This document shows, piece after piece, positions 12,108 to 20,302 of a stretch of DNA of 64,000 nucleotides. The notes under the pieces are model-generated. The model saw only the letters and a program-made list of their open reading frames with translations, was not told where the DNA came from and made no database searches. The position numbers were made by a program, and so were the translations under genes. Position 1 is the stretch's first letter. Every line of letters begins with the position of its first letter. Source of the DNA: Alkalicoccobacillus murimartini (GTDB lineage Bacteria > Bacillota > Bacilli > Bacillales > Bacillaceae_D); NCBI RefSeq assembly GCF_030813245.1, contig NZ_JAUSUA010000002.1, positions 806,001 through 870,000 of the forward strand, written 5' to 3'.

Positions 12108-13475
12108 ATGAATACAAAAAGTACGATTTTTAGCATCGTTTGTATGAGCACACTGGCACTATTCATCTATCATCCTTCAACGGCAGCAGCAGAATCCATT
12201 CCATTTCCATTAAACAAAGATAACTCGTATAAGCTAGACGGAGATCATTTTCTTCCTTCTTCACTTGATACGATTACGTGGGGGCATTTACCAAACCGAA
12301 ACTCAGAACCAGTCATGGAGATCACTTCAGGGGAAACTCTCACCGTTGATACGGTATCGCATGAAGGTATATTAGACGATCAAGGTAGGAATCCGATCGA
12401 GTATTTTGGTGAACATGGAGTAAGTGAGGACGAGATTCTTGAAGAAGCAAAAACCATTGCAGACTCAGATATTGATCACGACTTTGATAACCATGGACCT
12501 CATGTTGTTACAGGACCAGTTGCAATAGAAGGTGCCGAACCAGGCGATGTGTTAAAAGTCGAGATTCTTTCTCTAACACCACGCGTTCCATATGGAGTCA
12601 TCTCAAACCGTCATTATAAGGGAGCACTGCCTGAAGAATTTCCTGAAAATGACGGACCTGAAGAAGGCGCAAGTGCTGACAACCCTGAATTATATAATAA
12701 TGTTTCACTATTTACTCCAATTGAATACATAGATGGACAATGGTTTGGTCAAATTCTAGGTGAAGATGTTCAATTCCCGATTGATCCTTTTATGGGCATG
12801 ATGGGTGTTGCAACCGACACAGAGGATGACGTTCACTCAGTCCCTCCCACTCATACTGGAGGTAATATTGACATTAATGATCTGACAGAAGGTTCTACAC
12901 TGTATCTACCAATCGAAGTGGCTGGTGGACTTTTCTACACCGGTGATCCTCATTTTGCCCAAGGGGATGGCGAGGTAGCCTTAACTGCCTTAGAAGCATC
13001 TCTACGTACAACCTTCCGTCTCACAGTCTTAAAAAATGGTGACGAGTCCATTCCTGGCAACGCCTCCGAATTCACACATCCATTCGGAGAAACAGATGAC
13101 TTTTGGATTCCAATAGGACTAGACGAAGATTTGAACGAAGCCATGAAGGATGCTACAAGAAGGTCCATTAATTTCCTTGAAGATGAATTAGGAATGGACC
13201 GGGCAAAAGCCTATGCTTATCTAAGTGCAGCCACCGACTATGAAGTCTCTCAAGTGGTTGACCAGACAAAAGGTATACATGGAATGATTAGAAAGGCTGA
13301 TTTTGAAAATAAACTAGCCAGTTTGGACTCCAGCCAATCTGAGGATTCAGAGGGTGGCGCTCTACCAGATACCGCAACCAACACAACAATCTGGCTACTT
13401 TTTGGATCGGGACTTCTATTAGTGGGGATTGCCTTTTACTATTTTACAATCAGACGAAAAGCTTCGATGAAATGA
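12108..13475 (+). CDS. cell-wall-anchored acetamidase/formamidase-family protein
   Basis: The 455-residue precursor has a signal peptide (about 1-30), an acetamidase/formamidase-like domain and a sortase signal. Family landmarks are HGPHVVTGPVAIEGAEPGDV, NIDIND and GDPHFAQGDGEVALTALEAS. The C-terminus reads LPDTA, then a hydrophobic helix, then RRKASMK; LPxTA-type signals are used by class D/C sortases. Family enzymes hydrolyse formamide or acetamide to ammonia and are normally cytoplasmic, so wall anchoring is odd. ATG 12108 follows AGAGGGG and begins the signal peptide; an ATG at 12066 lacks a site. No sortase gene is nearby. Confidence 0.8.
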   Translation: MNTKSTIFSIVCMSTLALFIYHPSTAAAESIPFPLNKDNSYKLDGDHFLPSSLDTITWGHLPNRNSEPVMEITSGETLTVDTVSHEGILDDQGRNPIEYFGEHGVSEDEILEEAKTIADSDIDHDFDNHGPHVVTGPVAIEGAEPGDVLKVEILSLTPRVPYGVISNRHYKGALPEEFPENDGPEEGASADNPELYNNVSLFTPIEYIDGQWFGQILGEDVQFPIDPFMGMMGVATDTEDDVHSVPPTHTGGNIDINDLTEGSTLYLPIEVAGGLFYTGDPHFAQGDGEVALTALEASLRTTFRLTVLKNGDESIPGNASEFTHPFGETDDFWIPIGLDEDLNEAMKDATRRSINFLEDELGMDRAKAYAYLSAATDYEVSQVVDQTKGIHGMIRKADFENKLASLDSSQSEDSEGGALPDTATNTTIWLLFGSGLLLVGIAFYYFTIRRKASMK

Positions 13476-13492
13476 TCACAATGATAAATAGC

Positions 13493-13524
13493 AAAAAGCT
13501 CGTTCGATTTGAGCGGGCTTTTTT
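13493..13524 (+). terminator. terminator of the anchored amidase gene
   Basis: AAGCTCGTTC (13496-13505) pairs with GAGCGGGCTT (13511-13520), including G-U pairs, and is followed by TTTT. Confidence 0.8.
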
Positions 13525-13559
13525 GTGTGAGGATACGCATGGTTTAGTTTGGTTTCTGA

Positions 13560-13770
13560 GCGCTTTTTGAATTTTTGCGCGTTGCACCTCGGTTTTCGCG
13601 TATTTTTCATTTTTTTGCGCTTCGCACCTCCATTTCCGCGCATGTTTCGTTTTTTCCGCGCATCTCACCTCCATTTCCGCGCATTTTCAATTTTTTCGCG
13701 CACCGCACCTCCATTTCCGCGCATTTTCATTTTCCTACGCATCTCGCCTCAGTTTCTCAAACGGAAAAAT
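13560..13770. repeat. phased repeat array A (GCGC core about every 20 bp)
   Basis: A GCGC-type core recurs at 13577, 13598, 13617, 13638, 13658, 13679, 13698 and 13719, with a decayed copy near 13737. Spacings are 21, 19, 21, 20, 21, 19, 21 and 18. Paired units give a unit of about 40 bp whose second half is GCACCTCCATTTCC. The T-tracts between cores are phased with the helix. The array fills the gap between the terminators of the convergent amidase and hmp genes. Open frames across it are by-products of the repeat. No function is known to me. Confidence 0.85.
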
Positions 13771-13782
13771 ACAATAATCAAT

Positions 13783-13818
13783 AAAAACACAGTGGCGAAC
13801 AGTGGCCACTGTGTTTTT
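13783..13818 (-). terminator. terminator of hmp
   Basis: AAAAACACAGTGG (13783-13795) and CCACTGTGTTTTT (13806-13818) form a perfect 13-bp inverted repeat ending in T on either strand. It lies just after the hmp stop codon. Confidence 0.9.
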
Positions 13819-13830
13819 ATGTATGAAAAT

Positions 13831-15000
13831 TTATACTGGTATTAACGGTGTAAAGACCTCATAGTGAATACATTCTCTTGATACTCCAGCTTGGTGCAAG
13901 TATTCCTCCATTTCATTCACAAATGAAACCGGACCACAAATGTAGAATTGCTGAGGTTTGTCATGTACGATTTTTTTCAGATAATTAGAGGTTATTAACG
14001 CTTCTTCCCCACGCTCCGTATAGCGAAAATCGTACTCAAAAGAAGAATGTTCAACACCTAGCTTCTCCACTTCTTCTTGAAAAACATGAGTGCTCTCATT
14101 CCTCGTAGCATGGATAAATTGAACAGCACGTTCTGGCTGAACCTGTAATGCTCCTTTTAACATACTCAATAATGGAGTTACGCCAATACCTGCGCTAAGC
14201 AACACGAGTTCACTATCAGAGTTTAGATCCATGGTAAATTCTCCAGCCGGAGCTGTTAACTCAACAACCGCACCTTCTTCCACTTGATGATGCATATATT
14301 CCGACACAGTTCCTTCTCGTTTAATCGATAAGCGAAAATAACCCTTGCCCGGCATGTCAGATAAGCTGTATTGGCGTAGGTGAGTATACTCATCATTGTC
14401 ATTGTAGCCTTTCACTGTGACATACTGCCCAGGCAGAAAATCAGGAAGTGTTTGATCATCCTCAGGTACTAAGTAAAAGGACGTCACTACGTCGCTTTCC
14501 TTTTGTTTCTTCTTCACGATAAAACGTCTGTAACCTTCCCATCCTCCTTTTGCAGATTGAGCTTCCAGATACATCTCTTTCTCAACAGACATAAAGATAT
14601 CTGCGATGATTCCATATGCCACTTCCCATGCTTTTAGCAATTCATCAGTCGCAGCATCACCAAGAGTTTCCTTGATAGCATGTAGTAAATGATGACCGAC
14701 AATGGGGTAATGCTCTGGCTTCACCTGTAGACTGCGATGTTTTTGAGCGATTTGTCTCACTACTGGAAGAAGCGACTGTAAGTTTTCAATATTTGCGGCA
14801 GCTGCATAAAGTGTATTAGCCAATGCCTGTTGCTGTTTCGATTGCTTTTGATTCGATTGATTAAACATGTTTAATAATTCAGGATGTGCTTTGAATAAAT
14901 TAGCATAGAAACATTTTGTGATGGTTGTTCCATGCTCAGCAAGAACGGGAACACTCGCTTTAATTAATTCAATTTGATTTGACGACAAAGAGTTTGACAT
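13831..15000 (-). CDS. hmp: flavohemoprotein, nitric oxide dioxygenase
   Basis: The 389-residue protein has a globin domain (about 1-140, proximal His in YPIVGHHLLHAIKE), an FAD domain (about 150-260, with LRQYSLSDMPGK) and an NAD(P) domain (about 265-389, with LSAGIGVTPLLSML and YICGPVSFV). It converts NO plus O2 to nitrate using NAD(P)H. The start at 15000 has GAGGTG upstream; a longer in-frame extension is unsupported. It faces nsrR across a shared 175-bp control region with an NsrR operator next to the hmp start, so NO should derepress it. Confidence 0.95.
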   Translation of the reverse strand: MSNSLSSNQIELIKASVPVLAEHGTTITKCFYANLFKAHPELLNMFNQSNQKQSKQQQALANTLYAAAANIENLQSLLPVVRQIAQKHRSLQVKPEHYPIVGHHLLHAIKETLGDAATDELLKAWEVAYGIIADIFMSVEKEMYLEAQSAKGGWEGYRRFIVKKKQKESDVVTSFYLVPEDDQTLPDFLPGQYVTVKGYNDNDEYTHLRQYSLSDMPGKGYFRLSIKREGTVSEYMHHQVEEGAVVELTAPAGEFTMDLNSDSELVLLSAGIGVTPLLSMLKGALQVQPERAVQFIHATRNESTHVFQEEVEKLGVEHSSFEYDFRYTERGEEALITSNYLKKIVHDKPQQFYICGPVSFVNEMEEYLHQAGVSRECIHYEVFTPLIPV

Positions 15001-15023
15001 AACTCCGTTCACCTCTTCTTTTA

Positions 15024-15046
15024 AAGTTGTATTTAGAATACAACTT
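15024..15046. promoter_or_regulatory. NsrR operator
   Basis: AAGTTGTATT and AATACAACTT are perfect arms around TAG, giving a 23-bp site. It differs only slightly from the known NsrR consensus (AAGATGTATTT-type arms). It lies 24-46 bases upstream of the hmp start codon, in the promoter, and the NsrR-type regulator is encoded divergently. Confidence 0.85.
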
Positions 15047-15136
15047 AAGTTTACTAGGTAATGAATGGTAAACAAGAGGACAACCAAACCCTTCACAAAA
15101 TCGAGATATCTTTAAGAATAAAGAATGAAAATCCCT

Positions 15137-15154
15137 ATGTTATACTACTAACAT
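15137..15154. promoter_or_regulatory. inverted repeat over the nsrR promoter
   Basis: ATGTTA (15137) and TAACAT (15149) flank TACTAC. The dyad overlaps a TATACT -10-like hexamer at 15141, about 30 bases before nsrR. It could be a second, weaker autoregulatory site. Confidence 0.35.
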
Positions 15155-15175
15155 CTTACTCTTACAAAGAAAGGT

Positions 15176-15625
15176 GTGATTTTTATTCAATTAACCAATT
15201 ACACCGACTATGCATTAAGGACCCTTCTCTATGTTGGCAGCCTTTCACCAGACGATCGGGCGCAAGTTAAAGACATTGCGGGTGCCTATCAATTATCCCT
15301 TAATCATCTCCAAAAGATTGTTTATGACTTAGGAAAACAAGGATTATTAAATACAACGAGAGGCAAAAACGGTGGAGTTTCATTAGCTGTAAAGCCAGAA
15401 GATATTAATATAGGAGAACTTGTACGTTCACTAGAGGATTTCGGAATCGTTGAATGCTTTACGAATAAGGACAATTGTTTAATTAGTTGCTCTTGCAAAC
15501 TAAAGTCTGTCCTTTTCCAAGCCAAATCAGCCTTTATTGCGGTGCTAGACCAATACACATTAGCCCATTTACTCGAGAATAAGAATGAATTGTATATGTT
15601 ATTTAAAGAAGGCCAAACAAAGTAA
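15176..15625 (+). CDS. nsrR: Rrf2-family NO-sensing repressor NsrR
   Basis: The protein of about 149 residues starts with the Rrf2 winged helix (QLTNYTDYALRTLLYVG). It has the cluster-binding segment ECFTNKDNCLISCSC, whose cysteines ligate the NO-sensitive Fe-S cluster. It represses hmp through the operator at 15024. The start is uncertain: the GTG at 15176 is only one base from AAGAAAGG. The family start (M-x-LTNYTDY) would correspond to an ATT at 15185, at proper spacing. A short inverted repeat follows the gene. Confidence 0.9.
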   Translation: MIFIQLTNYTDYALRTLLYVGSLSPDDRAQVKDIAGAYQLSLNHLQKIVYDLGKQGLLNTTRGKNGGVSLAVKPEDINIGELVRSLEDFGIVECFTNKDNCLISCSCKLKSVLFQAKSAFIAVLDQYTLAHLLENKNELYMLFKEGQTK

Positions 15626-15627
15626 GG

Positions 15628-15658
15628 GGAAGGTGCAATGTCTGTGTCCACACCTTCC
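15628..15658. terminator. possible hairpin terminator between nsrR and the convergent gene
   Basis: GGAAGGTG (15628-15635) pairs with CACCTTCC (15651-15658) across a 15-base loop. No clear T-run follows on either strand, so its efficiency as a terminator is doubtful. Confidence 0.4.
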
Positions 15659-15662
15659 ACCA

Positions 15663-16421
15663 TTACTTATAATAACCAGGTGTCGCATCATGGCCACCTT
15701 TACTCGACATACCATCTCTTCGAATTTCATAAGACCAGTGCCACGATCCTTCATCTTCACCCTTCTCCCACATTTCTCTGAACGTCACAAGATAGATTTC
15801 GTCTTCTGTTTCTTCTACTGTTACTTCTTGCCTTACATCATATCCATTTATCTCACCTGTCCACGCACCTTCTTCTGTCGGAAAATGGTCATAGTCGACA
15901 CTTCGAGCGTCATGAGCCGCGAGAATGGCTTCTTCTTTTGTAAAAGGTGGTCGATCCGGAGACATCATCGCGAACACAAGAGTTATACCCGCAACTAAAA
16001 CAATAGGAGTAGCAAGTGTCACACTTTTTCTAGGAATCTTCTTCTTAGGCTGCTTTAACCAAAGATCTATTAACCCAAAAATGAGGGCTACTCCACCGCC
16101 AACAAATGTACCCGCTCCAAGAGTAAATAAACCAAATGCTAGTCCAAACATGACGTGTAGGCATAGATAGAGTGAAGGAGATATCTTTGTTCGTTTTGTA
16201 TGAATTAACTCTAGTACAGTCGAGACCAAACCACCATATACAAAGATAACAGCACCACTATATATGAAACAGACGAGAAACCATCCAAAAAAAGATGACC
16301 CTAATTCATGTGGTAGGCTCTTGCTTTCTGCCAGTGTGAACCCGTATGCAAGAATGATAGACACTATACTTGTTGAAAAAAAGGCAGCTAATAGCTTGCG
16401 AATGATCCAGTTTTTCTGCAT
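15663..16421 (-). CDS. uncharacterised multi-spanning membrane protein
   Basis: I do not recognise this 252-residue protein. It has about five hydrophobic segments in the first 165 residues: ISTSIVSIILAYGF-like, then FLVCFIYSGAVIFVYGG, CLHVMFGLAFGLF, a GTFVGGGVALIFGLI stretch and IVLVAGITLVFAMM. A soluble tail of about 90 residues follows (TKEEAILAAHDARSVDYDHFP... to GGHDATPGYYK). The tail resembles small extracytoplasmic PepSY-type modules in size and charge only. The start at 16421 has AGGAAGGGGG upstream. It is convergent with nsrR. Confidence 0.6.
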   Translation of the reverse strand: MQKNWIIRKLLAAFFSTSIVSIILAYGFTLAESKSLPHELGSSFFGWFLVCFIYSGAVIFVYGGLVSTVLELIHTKRTKISPSLYLCLHVMFGLAFGLFTLGAGTFVGGGVALIFGLIDLWLKQPKKKIPRKSVTLATPIVLVAGITLVFAMMSPDRPPFTKEEAILAAHDARSVDYDHFPTEEGAWTGEINGYDVRQEVTVEETEDEIYLVTFREMWEKGEDEGSWHWSYEIRRDGMSSKGGHDATPGYYK

Positions 16422-16566
16422 ATCATTTCCCCCTTCCTTTCTTCCATTTTTCTTTATCCTAACACATGTGAAACATTGAGCAAAGGAGGGCGAATAAGTG
16501 AGCGTATGATTTCCACGCACTCTCATTCAATTCTATTTAGGTCAATATCACATTACTCTCACATAC

Positions 16567-16602
16567 AAAAAAACCACCACCCTACACGGGTTGATGGTTT
16601 TT
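16567..16602 (-). terminator. terminator of the sugar ABC transporter operon
   Basis: On the minus strand, AACCATCAACCC pairs with GGGTGGTGGTT and is followed by seven T. It lies about 20 bases after the MalG-type permease stop. Confidence 0.7.
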
Positions 16603-16621
16603 GACATGTATTCTCTTTTAA

Positions 16622-17452
16622 TTAAGACTTTACTGCTCCTGCTACACCTTCGATAAAGAATCGTTGCATTAATAGGAACAAAACCATGACCGGTACTAAT
16701 GAAATCGTTGCAGCGGCCGTCATTCCAACATAATCAGATGTATAGGTTCCAACAAAATTCTCCATACCTACAGCAAGCGTTCGAAGCTCAGGTCTATTTG
16801 CAGTGAAAATAAGTGGAATAAGGAACGAGCTCCATGTCCAGATAAACTGCATAATCCCTGCAGTCGCAATGATAGGGGCACTTAATGGCAACATAATTTG
16901 ACTAAACGTTCGTAAAAATCCTGCGCCATCAATTTCAGCTGCCTCTTCAAGCTCCTTTGGAATTTTCGCGAAAAAGGAGGCGAATAACAGAATAAAGAGA
17001 ACATGGGCCCCTGAGGACTCTGCAACAATAACACCTAAGATAGAATCCGAAAGCCCTAAAGCACTTACGATTTTAAACAAAGGAATGATTGTGTATCCTT
17101 TTGGAATAAACATAATCGCGACCACTATAAAGATAATGACCTTTCGCCCTGGAAATTGAATACGTCCAAGCACATAACCTGTTAGTGCACTTAGAACGAG
17201 GACAATAAGCACAGTTGAAACTGTAAATATCACCGTGTTCACAAAATAACTTGAGAAGTTTGCACTTGTCCATGCACGAACATAGTTGTCCCACTGAAAT
17301 TCTGCTGGGATGGGGTTAGGTCCACCTGATAAAAATTCTGTATTTGTTTTAAATGATGATAAAACCATCCATATAAAAGGATAGATCCAAATGAATCCAA
17401 AAATCAGTAGGCAGATATGAATGCTTGTTCTCGCAAATTTACTTGAAATCAT
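16622..17452 (-). CDS. carbohydrate ABC transporter permease, MalG type
   Basis: The 276-residue protein has six predicted membrane helices. The MalG-family EAA loop reads EELEEAAEIDGAGFLRTFSQIMLPLSAP, and the N-terminus is the characteristic IYPFIWMVLSSFKT. It forms the inner-membrane channel with the MalF-type partner encoded upstream. The stop and start of the pair overlap by one base (TAATG). No ATPase gene is present in the operon; Bacillaceae sugar importers of this class commonly share one MsmX-type ATPase, which is the likely solution here. Confidence 0.9.
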   Translation of the reverse strand: MISSKFARTSIHICLLIFGFIWIYPFIWMVLSSFKTNTEFLSGGPNPIPAEFQWDNYVRAWTSANFSSYFVNTVIFTVSTVLIVLVLSALTGYVLGRIQFPGRKVIIFIVVAIMFIPKGYTIIPLFKIVSALGLSDSILGVIVAESSGAHVLFILLFASFFAKIPKELEEAAEIDGAGFLRTFSQIMLPLSAPIIATAGIMQFIWTWSSFLIPLIFTANRPELRTLAVGMENFVGTYTSDYVGMTAAATISLVPVMVLFLLMQRFFIEGVAGAVKS

Positions 17453-18438
17453 TATTTCAACCTCGCTTTCTTCCGATTAGAGCGAAATTGCCTGATCTCT
17501 TTTGCAAATGCCCCTAGACTAAACAAAACACTAATGACAAAAGTGAACAATCCTAGTAACACACCAGCTGCTGATGCATAGCCCATCCTTGTTTGTCCTC
17601 CAGAGAATTCAGAAGAGAACGCGTAATTATAGATAAATAAATCAAGAGTTTCTGTTTGGTAGTAAGGTCCCCCGTTTGTCAGTGTTTTAACTAAATCAAA
17701 CGCATTGATTCCTCCTACAATAGATAACAATAGAATAACTGAAAGCATAGGCTTCAAAAGTGGCAGTGTAATGTGGATTAATGTTTTCCAGAATCCGGCT
17801 CCATCTAGTTGAGCAGATTCGTAGAGATCATTTGGAATGGATTGAAGTCCAGCTAACCAATAGACCATATTAATACCGAGCCCTTTCCAGGAACCGATCA
17901 CAATTAATAAGATCATCGCCAACATACCATCCGTCAACCAAGAAACTGGACGATCCATTAGACCAATGGATGTCATAATATCGTTGAACAACCCATTTAA
18001 GCCAAATATATTGTTCATGACGATCCCGATAACAGCCGTAGTTGTTACAACTGGAAGGAAATAGACGGCCCGATAAAATGTTTTCCCTTTTAGTCGAGAA
18101 TCGTTAAGAATAATGGCTAGTATTAAGGCAAGTCCAACACCTATAACCGTCGTCCCGGCTACATAATAGATAGAGTTGATAAAAGCCTGCCAAAACCGAT
18201 CTGATGACAACAATTGAGTATAGTTACTTAGTCCAATAAAACGATTTAGAGGGCCAATTCCAGACCAATCATAAAATGAATAAACATAACTCATGACAAT
18301 AGGGTAAACAGATAAAACAAAAAAAACGATAATTTGAGGCATTAAGAAAACGTAAGCCCAGATCGCTTTTTTTCTATTTCGGGGACTTAGACGTCCTTTG
18401 TGTTTTACCTGCTGCTGTATCTCAGCTGGAACTCTCAC
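17452..18438 (-). CDS. carbohydrate ABC transporter permease, MalF type
   Basis: The 328-residue protein has a short cytoplasmic N-terminus, then six membrane helices. The EAA loop is visible in NDLYESAQLDGAGFWKTLIHITLPLLKP. It pairs with the MalG-type permease to import an unidentified oligosaccharide. The GTG at 18438 is chosen because AAAGGAG lies 8 bases upstream; a GTG at 18462 has no site. It is separated from the upstream binding-protein gene by a strong hairpin, a common way to make binding protein in excess over permeases. Confidence 0.88.
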   Translation of the reverse strand: MRVPAEIQQQVKHKGRLSPRNRKKAIWAYVFLMPQIIVFFVLSVYPIVMSYVYSFYDWSGIGPLNRFIGLSNYTQLLSSDRFWQAFINSIYYVAGTTVIGVGLALILAIILNDSRLKGKTFYRAVYFLPVVTTTAVIGIVMNNIFGLNGLFNDIMTSIGLMDRPVSWLTDGMLAMILLIVIGSWKGLGINMVYWLAGLQSIPNDLYESAQLDGAGFWKTLIHITLPLLKPMLSVILLLSIVGGINAFDLVKTLTNGGPYYQTETLDLFIYNYAFSSEFSGGQTRMGYASAAGVLLGLFTFVISVLFSLGAFAKEIRQFRSNRKKARLK

Positions 18439-18463
18439 ATCTTTCACTCCTTTTATAAACACA

Positions 18464-18497
18464 TGCCGCCATCATCATTTCTATATAAATGGCGGCA
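18464..18497 (-). other. intercistronic hairpin between binding protein and permease genes
   Basis: TGCCGCCAT (18464-18472) and ATGGCGGCA (18489-18497) are perfect 9-bp arms around a 16-base loop, with no T-run. Placement after the binding-protein gene fits a 3' stabilising or partial-attenuation element. Confidence 0.7.
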
Positions 18498-18513
18498 CAT
18501 GAACGAATCTTCT

Positions 18514-19944
18514 CTATTCCAACTCTTCGTAGTCGTCTAAAGTATAAGGTGTGAAGGGTTCCCAATTTGGAAAGACAAACTCTTCAGCAGATACCTCAGG
18601 GTGATCAGCTAATGTATCTTCAAACACTTCGTTTGCTGTTGTTTCCATTTTCTCTAGTTCGCTTTTAATATCAGGAACGGCTCCTGTTAAATAACCAACA
18701 ACAGGCTCGCCCACACCAGTAAAGTCTAAACGGGAACTATTATCTCGTTGGAATTCAATGACTTCTAAGTTCCGTTGAACTGGGTTCGGAATTGGAATAG
18801 CCAACTGCTGCATTAATTCTTGAATTTCTGCAAATTGTGGGTAAGGAGCCTCTCCACCAACATCCATTTTTGCTGGAATGGCTGTACCTGGTTTGATATA
18901 TAGTTCCTCATGCAAATGTTCTAGAGAGTATTCAAGAAATACTTTTACTTCTTCCCAATGCTCTGTATTTTGATTAACATGCATACCATCCGCTTGTCTT
19001 CCTGCAGGATAATAGTAAGGATCTCCGTTCTTTGTAGGAATAGGAGCGACACCCCAATTTTCAAATTGGTTACTATTAACTAGTTGAGTCCCTGTCCAGT
19101 TTCCGCTTATCCAAAAGGCCGACTGACCAGCAATGAAGCTTGCCTCCGCTGCCGCAGTATCTACTTCCATACTATTTGGTGTCATTACGCCTTCATCGAA
19201 CAATTTCTTAAGGTATTCTGCTGATTCCAAAATACCTTCAGTGGCGAAGCTTGGCTTACCTGTCTCGAAATCAAATCTCCAAGGAGTATTTGGAGAGATA
19301 GCCGTTGCCATCATATTAACGATGCCATCGTTTGACCAAGATTCATTGTTCCATGAAAGTCCATGAATGGCTCCATCTGATTCTTCATAAATGAATTTTC
19401 CAAGTTCCTCAAACTCATCCCAAGTAGATGGAACATCCTCTTCAGTAAGTCCTAACTGTTCAAACACATCTGTGTTGTAGTAAAGGATATATGCCCCACT
19501 TTGAGGAGAAACGAATGGGAAGACATATACTTCGCCCTCTAGTTCAGTCATATTCTCTGCCCATGTTCCTTCGTAAAATTGATCTTTTACATCTTGAGTA
19601 AAGACCTCATTTAGACTATGTACCGCTTCAATGTCTACTAACTCTTTTAAGTCGGCTGCAGTCGTAAACATATCCGGAAGCTGATTCTCAGAAAGAGCTG
19701 TTTGGAATTGTGCTTCATGGCTACCTAGAGGTAAATCCTGTTTTTCTACTTTTATCCCTGGATGTTCTTCTTCAAAGTTAGCAATCAATTCATCAAATGG
19801 TACTCTTAGTTCAGGATATCTATTCCAAAGTGTAAGGGTCACGTCCCCATTCTCTGAACCAGCATCCTCACCACCACAAGCTGTTAACGCTAATAATCCA
19901 ATTCCAAATCCAAACAAAGTTAATGACGTTTTTGTCATTTTCAT
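18514..19944 (-). CDS. sugar ABC transporter substrate-binding lipoprotein
   Basis: The 476-residue precursor has a lipoprotein signal peptide with lipobox LTAC followed by GGEDAG. A family-1 solute-binding fold follows, with TLTLWNRYPE near the N-terminus and QSAFWISGNWTGTQL in the middle. After acylation it would sit on the outer face of the membrane and deliver an oligosaccharide to the two permeases. The exact start is one of several close ATG codons; 19944 has the best spacing to AAGGAG. It is the first gene of the operon and is divergent from the ROK repressor at 20303, with a cre between them. Confidence 0.9.
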   Translation of the reverse strand: MKMTKTSLTLFGFGIGLLALTACGGEDAGSENGDVTLTLWNRYPELRVPFDELIANFEEEHPGIKVEKQDLPLGSHEAQFQTALSENQLPDMFTTAADLKELVDIEAVHSLNEVFTQDVKDQFYEGTWAENMTELEGEVYVFPFVSPQSGAYILYYNTDVFEQLGLTEEDVPSTWDEFEELGKFIYEESDGAIHGLSWNNESWSNDGIVNMMATAISPNTPWRFDFETGKPSFATEGILESAEYLKKLFDEGVMTPNSMEVDTAAAEASFIAGQSAFWISGNWTGTQLVNSNQFENWGVAPIPTKNGDPYYYPAGRQADGMHVNQNTEHWEEVKVFLEYSLEHLHEELYIKPGTAIPAKMDVGGEAPYPQFAEIQELMQQLAIPIPNPVQRNLEVIEFQRDNSSRLDFTGVGEPVVGYLTGAVPDIKSELEKMETTANEVFEDTLADHPEVSAEEFVFPNWEPFTPYTLDDYEELE

Positions 19945-20177
19945 TATCATCAATCTCCTTAACAATAGATTAATAGATCTATCTCTAAATTCTGACTATA
20001 TTATTCAATCGTTGTCATACTACTAAAAAGTTAATAAACACAATAATAAGAGGAGTACGGTTTTGATCCTTCATGCAGAACTACTAACTACTATCCAGTT
20101 GCATTCTCATAGCTTGTTTAACCGTTATCTACATTCCCCCGTTTCCTCAATAATTGCTGTATTTATCGTCTTTTCAT

Positions 20178-20191
20178 TGATAACGCTTTCA
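20178..20191. promoter_or_regulatory. catabolite-responsive element (cre)
   Basis: TGATAACGCTTTCA fits the relaxed consensus TGWNANCGNTNWCA at every position. It lies in the divergent control region between the ROK repressor (start 20303) and the sugar ABC operon (start 19944). CcpA would link both to preferred carbon sources. Confidence 0.7.
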
Positions 20192-20200
20192 TATGTATAT

Positions 20201-20224
20201 CTTAGTTTAACTAACTTTACTAAG
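20201..20224. promoter_or_regulatory. inverted repeat, candidate ROK operator
   Basis: CTTAGT (20201-20206) and ACTAAG (20219-20224) enclose a near-palindromic AT-rich centre (AGTT-TAACT-AACT). It is the type of AT-rich dyad bound by ROK/XylR repressors. It sits 10 bp from the cre and about 80 bp before the ROK gene. Confidence 0.4.
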
Positions 20225-20302
20225 TCAAGTATATTTTTAAGTTATTTTATTATATGTGATATATGATATGATATGGTTAAAAATTCTTTCAAGGAGGCCA
20301 GT

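Noticed and set aside
13549-13845. Open frames across array A giving Phe/Arg-rich repeats
   Set aside because: Same cause: T-rich repeat with a period of about 40 bp, no ribosome site, and overlap with the terminators of both flanking genes.
20063-20266. A 67-codon TTG-started frame with a hydrophobic stretch and AGAGGAG upstream
   Set aside because: The region is T-rich, which by itself yields hydrophobic residues, and the frame covers the cre and the ROK dyad in a control region. A small membrane protein is not excluded but is not supported enough to call.
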